A stretch of 6,364 bases of DNA from Candidatus Latescibacterota bacterium (lineage in GTDB: Bacteria; Latescibacterota; 4484-107; B68-G9): positions 1 to 6,364 of the forward strand of contig DTYS01000138.1 of assembly GCA_012961755.1 (NCBI GenBank), given 5' to 3'. Positions 1 through 6,027 of the stretch are shown piece by piece. The notes under the pieces were generated by a model that saw only the letters and a list, made by a program, of their open reading frames with translations, was not told the DNA's origin and did no database searches. The position numbers and the translations under genes are program-made. Position 1 is the first letter of the stretch; each line of letters begins with the position of its first letter.

Positions 1-140
1 GCCAGGCCCCACAGCTATCACCTCTCCCTTCTGGGCTTCTCCTTGGCCGTGTCGGGGATTATTATCCCCCCCGCGCTCTTCTCGGCCTCCTCCTCCAAGG
101 GTTTCACGAGGACCCTGTCCGCAAGAGGTCTCACCTTCAT
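1..140 (-). CDS. groES: Co-chaperonin GroES, 5' part, with an apparent -1 frameshift
   Basis: GroES (Hsp10, Cpn10) is the cytoplasmic heptameric lid of the GroEL folding chamber. From the ATG at 138-140 the first 36 codons read as classic GroES: MKVRPLADRVLVKP, then an acidic stretch, then SAGGIIIPDTAKEKP. In this frame the next codons hit TGA at 18-20. Shifting one base at the C run (G run 33-35 on the plus strand) restores the family sequence QKGEVIAVGPG up to base 1. One missing C, giving AAG CCC CAG AAG instead of AAG CCC AGA AGG, explains it. The gene continues past the left edge, where groEL would be expected. The start is supported by a strong Shine-Dalgarno and the promoter/CIRCE region upstream. 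The identity is secure. Whether the frameshift is real or a read error cannot be settled here, but GroES is normally essential, which favours error. Confidence 0.92.
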
Positions 141-146
141 CCCGGA

Positions 147-156
147 ATCACCTCCT
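147..156 (-). promoter_or_regulatory. Shine-Dalgarno sequence of groES
   Basis: On the minus strand this reads AGGAGGTGAT, a near-complete complement of the usual bacterial 16S rRNA 3' end, with about seven bases before the ATG at 138-140. It fixes the groES start and implies high translation. Confidence 0.88.
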
Positions 157-194
157 CCCTAAGGTTTTAGAGTTTAACCACATAAGCGTTGATA

Positions 195-221
195 TTAGCA
201 CTTACCTCTTATGAGTGCTAA
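195..221 (-). promoter_or_regulatory. CIRCE operator (HrcA binding site) of groES
   Basis: On the minus strand this reads TTAGCACTC, nine spacer bases, then AAGTGCTAA. The established CIRCE consensus is TTAGCACTC-N9-GAGTGCTAA, so length and spacing are exact and only one base of the second arm differs. It lies between the promoter and the groES start, just downstream of the expected transcription start. That is the classic position for repression by the heat-shock repressor HrcA, relieved when GroEL is titrated by unfolded protein. It implies that the genome encodes hrcA, which is not in this window. Confidence 0.95.
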
Positions 222-232
222 GTTGGATGCTA

Positions 233-261
233 AATATATACATTTCTGTCAGAAATTTCAA
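233..261 (-). promoter_or_regulatory. Sigma70-type promoter for groES
   Basis: On the minus strand the -35 box TTGAAA (256-261) is followed by 17 bases and the -10 box TATATT (233-238). Each box matches five of six consensus bases, and the spacing is optimal. Transcription should start near 224-228, placing the CIRCE repeat within the first transcribed bases. The surroundings are AT-rich, unlike the flanking genes. Promoter calling by eye is fallible, but the position relative to CIRCE supports it strongly. Confidence 0.75.
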
Positions 262-312
262 AGGAGAAATATCAAGATTAATAGAAAATATTCTCAAATT
301 TTGGATAATAAC

Positions 313-876
313 TCAGTTTTTCTTAAATATTCTAAAAATTCCTTCCTCAGTCGCCAAATAATCGACCCTCTCATCGTGATGGTCCTCGGGGATGAGAGGG
401 ACCACCTGGAAGTCGAAGGCGAGGCCTACCTTGGGTGCTGAGACTTGGGAGAGGAACCTATCGTAGTACCCCCTCCCGAAGCCGAGCCTGTACCCCCTCC
501 TGTCGAACGCCACCGCCGGGACCACCACCAGGTCCAGCTCCTTTACGTCTACCTCCCTGCGATGCTTAGGCTCCCACAGCCCGAACCTCCCCCTCACGAA
601 CTCGGACCTAGAGTCCACCTCGCAGTGCACCATGTCCTCGTCTCCGGATACCACGGGCACTACGACCCTCTTTCCATCGTCCAAGGCCCTGGATATGAGG
701 GGCCAGGTATCCACCTCGTCGTCCACAGAGATGTACGTGTGCACGATCCGGGAGTTCCTGTAGACGGGGTGGGAAAAGAGGTGGGAAAGCACCGACTCGC
801 TCCGCCTCTTCACCTCGTCCGAGGATAGGGCCTTCCTGAGCTTCAGCATCCTCTTCCTGAGCTGGGCCTTGGTCAT
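313..876 (-). CDS. 5-formyltetrahydrofolate cyclo-ligase (MTHFS family, YgfA/YqgN-like)
   Basis: This enzyme uses ATP to convert 5-formyltetrahydrofolate to 5,10-methenyltetrahydrofolate, returning the storage form of folate to cytoplasmic one-carbon metabolism. The 187-residue product has the usual family length (about 180-200). Visible family features are the basic N-terminus MTKAQLRKRM, the EVDTWPLI segment near residue 54, FGLWEP at 98-103, the nucleotide/folate loop region from VVVPAVAFD through LGFGRGYYDRFL at about 117-142, and the C-terminal DERVDYLATEEGI. The ATG at 874-876 is chosen because the TGA of the upstream epimerase remnant (873-875) overlaps it as ATGA. A 35-residue upstream extension in the same frame is out-of-frame epimerase sequence. 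It is the last gene of the minus-strand run. No clear terminator hairpin with a T-run is visible after it. Confidence 0.95.
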   Translation of the reverse strand: MTKAQLRKRMLKLRKALSSDEVKRRSESVLSHLFSHPVYRNSRIVHTYISVDDEVDTWPLISRALDDGKRVVVPVVSGDEDMVHCEVDSRSEFVRGRFGLWEPKHRREVDVKELDLVVVPAVAFDRRGYRLGFGRGYYDRFLSQVSAPKVGLAFDFQVVPLIPEDHHDERVDYLATEEGIFRIFKKN

Positions 877-1671
877 ACCATCCCCCGGTCCCTCATCCAC
901 GCTACGGCCCGCTCCATGGATTCCTCCGGAGTATATCGGGGTTCGTACCCGAGCTTCCTTATCTTCGATATGTCCGGGCACATATGTTCCCTACACCTGG
1001 ACGAACCTGACGGCCGTGAGGGCATACGCCGAGCCCACGTTGAAGACCTCCCCGTCGGCCTCGTCCGGACACCTCAGGGCGAGGACGAAGCCCTGGGCCA
1101 CATCCTCGGCGTCGCATGGTCCTATGAGGGCCTGGGCCCCTTCGCCATATCCGAGTGCACCGAGGGGTCCCTCCCTCCCTTGGGCTCCAAGGGCACCTTC
1201 CCGGGCCCGCAGATGTTGGGAGGGAATATAGCTGTGAATGCCACCCCGTCCCTCCGGGCCGCCTCCATAACCTCGTATATCTCCTCGTACCTCCTGGCGT
1301 ATCCCTCAAATTCGCACGGCCCCTGCGCCTGCTCCGGCGTGGGCACGACCTTGGGAGGGCCCAACATCCACAGGGAGCCACAGGCCACCAGGTGCCTACA
1401 GGTCCCCCCTCACCGCCCTGTAGGTCCCGGGGAGGTCCGCTCCCAGCATGTCCACCAGGACCTCCGGCCCCAAGTCCTTCATAACCCTATCCCACTCCTC
1501 GCTTCCCCGCTCGTACCTCGCCCTCACGAACCTGACCTTCTCCCATTCGGGTCCTCCTGGCGCGGGGGTCCGACCAGTGGCCACGACCGTGACCTCATGT
1601 CCCTCCCTTACGGGGGCGGGGACCAGGAAACCTCCCACATGTCCCGTGCCACCTACGACGCACACTTTCAT
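873..1671 (-). pseudogene. NAD-dependent epimerase/dehydratase (extended SDR), broken by frameshifts and probable internal loss
   Basis: This is a Rossmann-fold sugar-nucleotide epimerase/dehydratase-like protein in pieces. The N-terminus MKVCVVGGTGHVGG has the GxxGxxG dinucleotide-binding loop. The frame runs to the G run at 1404-1409, where dropping one base joins it to HLVACGSLWMLGPP and IFPPNICGPGKVPL. Near 1137-1140 one extra base would continue it into LIGPCDAEDVAQGF and EVFNVGSAYAL. That frame stops at 991-993, and the C-terminus PDISKIRKLGYEPRYTP...VAWMRDRGMV lies in another frame, ending with TGA at 873-875. The joined protein is about 265 residues, against about 300-330 for the family, so residues seem lost before REHMCPDIS and perhaps near 1137. 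The start at 1669-1671 follows the kinase stop by one base and has GGGAGGT at 1675-1681. The usual YxxxK lysine position reads YARRY. It could be a decayed gene or an intact gene with read errors. The substrate is unknown. Confidence 0.82.
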
Positions 1672-1672
1672 A

Positions 1673-4435
1673 TTACCTCCCATCCAAGGCCTTCCTCAAC
1701 TCCCTGGCCAATTTCTCCATGGATATCGGCTTCTGTATGAAACCTGCTGCCCCTTCGGAGATCAGTTCCCTGACCTCCTCGCTCAATCCGTACCCGCTCA
1801 TGATCAGGACCCTCGCACCGGGGTCTATGTCCCTAAGCCTCCTGTAAAGCTCCCTTCCTCCCATCCCCAGCATCACCATATCGGAGAGGACTACGTCGAT
1901 CTTACCCGGATGTTCCCTGTAGAGCCTCAACCCCTCCTCTCCGTCCGAGGCCGTGATTACCTTATATCCTAACCCCTCCAAGATCCCCCTGAGCGACTCC
2001 CTCACCCCACCTTCGTCCTCCACCACGAGCACTGTCTCGCTCCCCCTCGGTACCTCCTCCTTCCTCTCCTCCGAAGGGGCCACCTGGGCGAGCTCCGGAA
2101 GGTAGACGCGGACCGACGTCCCCTTCCCCACATCGCTCTCTATGGATATGTGCCCTCTATGTTGTTTCACTATGCCGTAGACCTGGAAGAGGCCCAGGCC
2201 CGTACCCCTGCCCGGCTCCTTGGTAGTGAAGAAGGGATCTAAGGCCCTCTCCAATACCTCCGGAGGCATCCCCGTTCCGGTGTCCCTCACCGTTATGCGG
2301 ACGTAACGGCCAGGGATGAGCTCTGGGTCCCAGGACCTCACCTCCTCCCCCAGCTCCACCTTGTCCAACCTTACCTCGAGCCTTCCTCCCCCGGGCATGG
2401 CGTCCCTCGCGTTGACGGCCAAGTTCATGATCACCTGCTGCATCTGCGTCGGATCGGCGTTTACTATGTAGGTGCCTGGCTCGGCCTTCAAGCTCAGCTC
2501 TATGCTCTCCTGGATCGAACTCCTCAGGAACTTCACCGTCTCCTTTAGGAAGGGTAACAAATCCATAGGTCTGGGCTCGCCCGTGGACCTGCGGCTGAAC
2601 TCCAAGACCTGACGGATGAGCCTCGCCGCCCTACTTCCCTGGAAGATTATGGTCCGGAGGCACTCCCCGAGCTCGGACTCTGGCTCTACCTTCATAAGCG
2701 CTATCTCCGCGTACCCCATAATGATGCTAAGTATATTGTTGAAGTCGTGGGCTATGCCCCCGGCCATCTGACCTACGACGGCGAGCCTCTCCTGCTGGGC
2801 CTGCATCCTCTGGGCCTCCCTCTCCTCCGTCACGTCCCTTATGACGATCACAGTCCCTCTCGATCCTTCCTCCCCGAAGGGTGAAGCGGTTATCTCGAAT
2901 ATCCTCTCCGGAGGGCCCGGGACCACGACCTCCTGATACCTGCCGCTCCTCGTCATCTCCAGTATAACATCAAGTTCCACCCCTCCGAGCCGACTTACTG
3001 GCTTCTCCCCTCCCAACCCCGCCTCGGTGAACAGGGGAAGGAACTCCCTGGCCCTCGGGTTCGCCACGGCTATCATCCTCTTCCCGTCCAGTACGACGAC
3101 CCCCTCCCCCATGCCCTCTACAGCAGCCTCCAGCCTGGTCCTCTCCGCGGTCAGGACCGCCTTGAGCCTCTGGACGGATATCGCCGCCTGCCGGACCAGG
3201 GTATCTACGACCTCCCTGCGCCCCCGTGCGAAGGCCCCTTCCTTCTCAGCCCCGGCGAAGATGAGCCCTATTATATCCTTCCCCACCGCAAGCGGGAGGA
3301 AGAATTCGGTCCCGAGGTGCGGGACCTGAGGGGAGCTGGGGTCGTAGTCGTGGGCCTCGATCACGATCTCCTCGACCTCCTCGGGTTCGAGCCTCGGGCC
3401 TCCCACCTCAGCGAACGTTTCAAAAATGGTCCCCTTTACCTTCCGGACCACCTCCTCGCTGAGCGGGCGGGCCTTCTTCAGGAACATCTCCTTCAGGTCG
3501 TCCAGGACCAGGATAGAACCTGCCACATCGTACGGCAGGACCCTGTGGAGGTATCGGAGCACGAGCTTAAAGAGGTCACCGTAGCTCAATGTGTACCCTA
3601 TCTTCTGGGAGAGTTCGTAGAGCACCTGGAGCTCGAAAGTGCGTTCCTGTACCCTGCGCTCGAGGCTCTCGTTCAGCTCCCTGAGCTCCTCCAGGAGCCT
3701 CCCCTTCTCGGTAACGTCCTGCATCGCGACCACGACGGCCCTCCTGCCCCTGTAGGACAGGGGAGCAGCGTTGACGAGCAAGCGAAGTTCCCCCGCCCCT
3801 CTGACCACCGTTGCCTCCACATCCCTTCTGGGCCTCCCCCTCCTGAACGTTGAGGAAACTGCCCTCCTGACCCTACATCCCCTGCATACCGGGGAGGAGC
3901 CACATTCCCCCTCCACGCATCCCAGGACCTCCCCCATGCTCCTGCCCAGGGCTTCCTCGATGGGGACCCCTGTGCATTCTGAGAGGACGTCGTTCATCTC
4001 CAGCACCCTGAGGTCCCCGTCCACGACGAGTATCGGGAGGGGAGAGGTACGGAACACGGCCGCAAGCTCCTCGGCCACCTCCCTGGCCTCCCCCGCCTGC
4101 TTAAGGAGGTGGTCGAGGACCCTGGAACGCCTCAGGACGCCCAAGGGCCTCCCTCCCTCGAGGACGACGAGGGCGTCCTTCTTCTCCCCTTCGAGGACGT
4201 CCAGCGCCTCCCTTAAGGACAGGTCCGGCGGAACCTCGGGGACCTCAGGGAGACCTGCGTCCATGAGCGTCCTCGTCCCGGGGATTCCCGCCAAGGTCCC
4301 GGGCGTCACGTACCGCCACCGTCCCTCCACCATCACCAGGGCGAAGGGGACCCCATCCTCGGAGAACCTCCTCAAGGCCTCCCCAACGGAGTCGTCCGAG
4401 GGGAGCAAAAGGGCTTCCTCCAGAAGCTCCCTCAT
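1673..4435 (-). CDS. Soluble hybrid sensor histidine kinase: CBS-CBS-PAS-GAF-PAS-HisKA-HATPase-REC
   Basis: This is a 920-residue two-component sensor kinase with a fused receiver. Approximate domains are: tandem CBS pair 1-113 (typical adenosyl-ligand sensors); PAS 118-242 with cysteines C173, C178, C184 and C187; coiled-coil signalling helix 243-272; GAF 270-425; PAS 430-540; HisKA 545-620 with H563 in IAHDFNN; HATPase 655-780 with N-box N671/N675, G1 D718-TGTGM, F-box DPFFTTK and G2 GRGTGLGL; REC 800-918 with acidic E806/D807, acceptor D852, S880 and K902. All catalytic residues are present. There is no membrane segment or signal peptide, so it should sense cytoplasmic signals. The REC has no DNA-binding output, so the signal must pass to a separate protein or feed back on the kinase. 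The start overlaps the upstream stop as ATGA, with GGAGGTGA upstream. The ligand and the response regulator are unknown. Confidence 0.96.
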   Translation of the reverse strand: MRELLEEALLLPSDDSVGEALRRFSEDGVPFALVMVEGRWRYVTPGTLAGIPGTRTLMDAGLPEVPEVPPDLSLREALDVLEGEKKDALVVLEGGRPLGVLRRSRVLDHLLKQAGEAREVAEELAAVFRTSPLPILVVDGDLRVLEMNDVLSECTGVPIEEALGRSMGEVLGCVEGECGSSPVCRGCRVRRAVSSTFRRGRPRRDVEATVVRGAGELRLLVNAAPLSYRGRRAVVVAMQDVTEKGRLLEELRELNESLERRVQERTFELQVLYELSQKIGYTLSYGDLFKLVLRYLHRVLPYDVAGSILVLDDLKEMFLKKARPLSEEVVRKVKGTIFETFAEVGGPRLEPEEVEEIVIEAHDYDPSSPQVPHLGTEFFLPLAVGKDIIGLIFAGAEKEGAFARGRREVVDTLVRQAAISVQRLKAVLTAERTRLEAAVEGMGEGVVVLDGKRMIAVANPRAREFLPLFTEAGLGGEKPVSRLGGVELDVILEMTRSGRYQEVVVPGPPERIFEITASPFGEEGSRGTVIVIRDVTEEREAQRMQAQQERLAVVGQMAGGIAHDFNNILSIIMGYAEIALMKVEPESELGECLRTIIFQGSRAARLIRQVLEFSRRSTGEPRPMDLLPFLKETVKFLRSSIQESIELSLKAEPGTYIVNADPTQMQQVIMNLAVNARDAMPGGGRLEVRLDKVELGEEVRSWDPELIPGRYVRITVRDTGTGMPPEVLERALDPFFTTKEPGRGTGLGLFQVYGIVKQHRGHISIESDVGKGTSVRVYLPELAQVAPSEERKEEVPRGSETVLVVEDEGGVRESLRGILEGLGYKVITASDGEEGLRLYREHPGKIDVVLSDMVMLGMGGRELYRRLRDIDPGARVLIMSGYGLSEEVRELISEGAAGFIQKPISMEKLARELRKALDGR

Positions 4436-4821
4436 CCTTCCCTCACCTCCCGTGTCACGGAGACGCTTATCTCGATCTCCACCCTGAGGCAGTCGGTCTC
4501 GTCCATGATCTTCCCCGCCTCCTCCAGGAGTATGGGGACTAACCTATCCTTCGTAAGCTTCCTCAGGTCGGACTTGCGGACTATGATCGCCTCGACTGTG
4601 GGATGTTCCACCGGTATGAGCTCGAACTGTCCTTTCAGCAGCACCTCGAGCGACCGGAAGAGGGCCTTCGGCCCTATAAGGGCCCGCTTTCCCACTATCA
4701 GCGCGTCCCGGACGGGGGGAAGGCTGAACTGGGTGAACGTGGCATGTAGTGTAATTGTCCTTCCGGAGACCGTCCTGGCCTGCTCCATCCTCACGCCCCC
4801 GAACGATAGATCAAGTTTCAC
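4432..4821 (-). CDS. Uncharacterised 129-residue protein coupled to the hybrid kinase
   Basis: I do not recognise the family. The product is soluble-looking with no signal peptide or membrane segment. It alternates hydrophobic strands with charged turns, including FTQFSLPPVRDALIVGKRAL, a helix-like LVPILLEEAGKIMDE near residues 93-107, and a strand-like CLRVEIEISVSV near the C-terminus. The GTG at 4819-4821 directly follows the DppA stop (TAAGTG) and has GGAG about eight bases upstream. An internal ATG at residue 12 is the alternative start. Its TGA overlaps the kinase ATG as ATGA, so the two are probably translated together. Sandwiched between a peptidase and a sensor kinase, it may be an accessory or ligand-binding partner, but this rests only on position. 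That it is a real gene is well supported by the exact tiling on both sides. Confidence 0.85.
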   Translation of the reverse strand: MKLDLSFGGVRMEQARTVSGRTITLHATFTQFSLPPVRDALIVGKRALIGPKALFRSLEVLLKGQFELIPVEHPTVEAIIVRKSDLRKLTKDRLVPILLEEAGKIMDETDCLRVEIEISVSVTREVREG

Positions 4822-5607
4822 TTAGAACTCCAATATTTCTAAGGCACTCTGGAATGTGGCCACAAAGGTTAGATCGTCCACCTTCCTTGCCCTCTTGGGC
4901 TTGAACTTCTCGGCGTACTCCTCCCTTCCGAAGGCGAGCCTACCTTCTATAGGAAGCGGCAATCTGAAAGGCCTTAGGGACGGCGCCTTCTCTACGGCCT
5001 CCCTGGCCTTCCTCCTTATCTCCTCCCTCGCCCTTTTAGGAGGCAACATCTTTGCACAATGCCTGCTGTAACCTTCCTTCACGACCACGGTCAGTACATC
5101 CTCCCCCAAGAGCTCCTTGGCCTCCCTGCACGCAGCCGTGTCCCCGGAGACCATAGCCACTGGGACTCCGTAGTGCCCAGCTATCAGGGCTACCTGTCCT
5201 ATCTCCCCCATCTCTATCCCGTTGTACCAATACCTAGTTTCCGCCTTGGAGCTCTGGGTATGGTGTAGCACGCCGTCGGGAGTCCCGAGCTTCGAGTGAT
5301 ATCCCACACAGAGCACCGCCCCGAAGCTCTCGTCCAAACCCAAAAGGGGATGTGGCCTCGCAGGACCAGTCACGAAGTGCGCCCCCGGGTGCATCTCCTC
5401 GGGAACGAAGTTGAACCCACCCCCGTGCCCGTCCAGGACCACGACTTCCTCGGCTCCTGCGTCCAAACATCCCTGGACGGCCGCGTTGGCCTCCCTCGTG
5501 AGCAGGAACCTTGCCTCCTGATAGAGCGGAGGCACCTTCTCCCTGGTCTGCTCGAAGAGGCAGATCCCACTTACTCCCTCCAGGTCGGTCACTATGTAAA
5601 CCTTCAT
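4822..5607 (-). CDS. dppA: D-aminopeptidase, peptidase family M55 (DppA-like)
   Basis: M55 enzymes are zinc aminopeptidases forming large ring-shaped oligomers. The Bacillus subtilis DppA prototype removes N-terminal D-alanine from D-Ala peptides, using cell-wall-derived D-amino acids. The 261-residue product matches the family closely in length. The metal and catalytic residues known from DppA are visible: D8 and E10 in VTDLEGVSG, H61 in VVLDGHGGG, H104 in VGYHSK, the histidine pair H115/H116 (H116 aligns with the catalytic His), and E135 in EMGEIGQ. There is no signal peptide, so it is cytoplasmic. The start at 5605-5607 has GAGGAGGA at 5611-5618 overlapping the upstream lipoprotein stop. 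The C-terminus is shorter and less conserved than in B. subtilis. No dipeptide transporter genes lie beside it, unlike the B. subtilis dpp operon, so its substrate here is uncertain. Confidence 0.95.
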   Translation of the reverse strand: MKVYIVTDLEGVSGICLFEQTREKVPPLYQEARFLLTREANAAVQGCLDAGAEEVVVLDGHGGGFNFVPEEMHPGAHFVTGPARPHPLLGLDESFGAVLCVGYHSKLGTPDGVLHHTQSSKAETRYWYNGIEMGEIGQVALIAGHYGVPVAMVSGDTAACREAKELLGEDVLTVVVKEGYSRHCAKMLPPKRAREEIRRKAREAVEKAPSLRPFRLPLPIEGRLAFGREEYAEKFKPKRARKVDDLTFVATFQSALEILEF

Positions 5608-5616
5608 CCTTCCTCC

Positions 5617-6027
5617 TCAGTAAGGCTTAACTTGGTAATCCACGAACCCGGCCTCTATGTTGGTGTTAGGTCCGAAGTCCACCATCTGGCTCCCGTCTAC
5701 GGTTACGGTGACGTCCAGGGACCTGTTCCTCCTCTTCCTGAGCCAGAAGCTCAGCTGGACCTCGGTACCTCCCGGAAGTACAGCAGTAACCTGAACCGGG
5801 CCCTCGCCCGGGGGGACGGTCACCTCCTGTCCCGGGACAGTTCCCTCCGGGAGGTGCTCCGGCCCAGGTGGCCGGCCGTTTATGAACTCGACCTTGACCT
5901 TGAGGTCAAGGTTTTCGTCCCTGTTCTGAACGTACACGGCCCCCTCGGCCTTAGCCTTCGGACCTGCCCCTCCTCCACATGAGACGAGGACCGCTGCCAC
6001 GATGGTAAAAGCTACGATGCAGCGCAT
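5617..6027 (-). CDS. Small secreted lipoprotein, intact copy of a tandem pair
   Basis: The 136-residue product begins MRCIVAFTIVAAVLVSC. The hydrophobic signal peptide ends in a lipobox LVSC with C17 as the expected lipidated residue, followed by GGG. The mature part is beta-rich, with repeated short hydrophobic/charged strands such as GAVYVQNRDENLDLKVKVEF, LPGGTEVQLSFWLRKR and SLDVTVTVDGS, and ends in VDYQVKPY. This suggests a single beta-sandwich-type domain anchored to the outer face of a membrane. I do not recognise a named family. It is clearly paralogous to the gene just upstream: CGGG, GPK-K-, YVQN and a shared C-terminal GP...G pattern. The start has GGGAGGT at 6033-6039, five bases away. 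Its stop overlaps the DppA Shine-Dalgarno. Function is unknown. Confidence 0.88.
   Translation of the reverse strand: MRCIVAFTIVAAVLVSCGGGAGPKAKAEGAVYVQNRDENLDLKVKVEFINGRPPGPEHLPEGTVPGQEVTVPPGEGPVQVTAVLPGGTEVQLSFWLRKRRNRSLDVTVTVDGSQMVDFGPNTNIEAGFVDYQVKPY
5891..5912. repeat. 22-bp near-perfect inverted repeat inside the lipoprotein gene
   Basis: The plus strand reads ACCTTGACCT, TG, AGGTCAAGGT: two exact 10-base complementary arms around two bases. It lies within codons for LDLKVKV of the intact lipoprotein. The aligned part of the paralogous gene does not form this palindrome. It could form a hairpin in the mRNA or serve as a dimeric protein site, or simply result from the alternating Leu/Val-Lys/Asp codons. 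Confidence 0.6.

Noticed and set aside
262..312. Rho-independent terminator after the cyclo-ligase
   Set aside because: The stretch is AT-rich but I found no stable GC hairpin followed by a T-run on the minus strand.
211..441. Plus-strand open frame of 76 codons starting inside the CIRCE repeat
   Set aside because: It lies across the groES operator, promoter and the 3' end of the cyclo-ligase on the opposite strand, has no ribosome site, and its composition changes abruptly between the AT-rich and GC-rich parts.
877..981. 35-residue N-terminal extension of the cyclo-ligase
   Set aside because: This stretch encodes the C-terminus of the epimerase in another frame, and the ATGA overlap plus family length support the start at 874-876.
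959..1381. Minus-strand 140-codon open frame rich in Arg and Gly
   Set aside because: It is the unused third frame through the epimerase; the conserved SDR motifs are in the other two frames.
1669..1683. Alternative epimerase start four codons upstream at 1681-1683
   Set aside because: It would overlap the kinase end and place the GGGAGGT ribosome site inside the coding region. The start at 1669-1671 puts the Rossmann strand at residue 2, as is usual.
916..1972. Long plus-strand open frames opposite the epimerase and kinase 3' end
   Set aside because: They are Pro/Ser/His-rich shadows of minus-strand codons, lack recognisable domains, and conflict with clear homology on the minus strand.
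4788..4821. Internal ATG start at residue 12 of the unknown protein
   Set aside because: The GTG start abuts the preceding stop exactly and has a spaced GGAG, so it is preferred, although the ATG cannot be excluded.
5296..5982. Plus-strand 228-codon open frame opposite DppA and the lipoprotein
   Set aside because: It spans two convincing minus-strand genes and their junction and shows no domain of its own.
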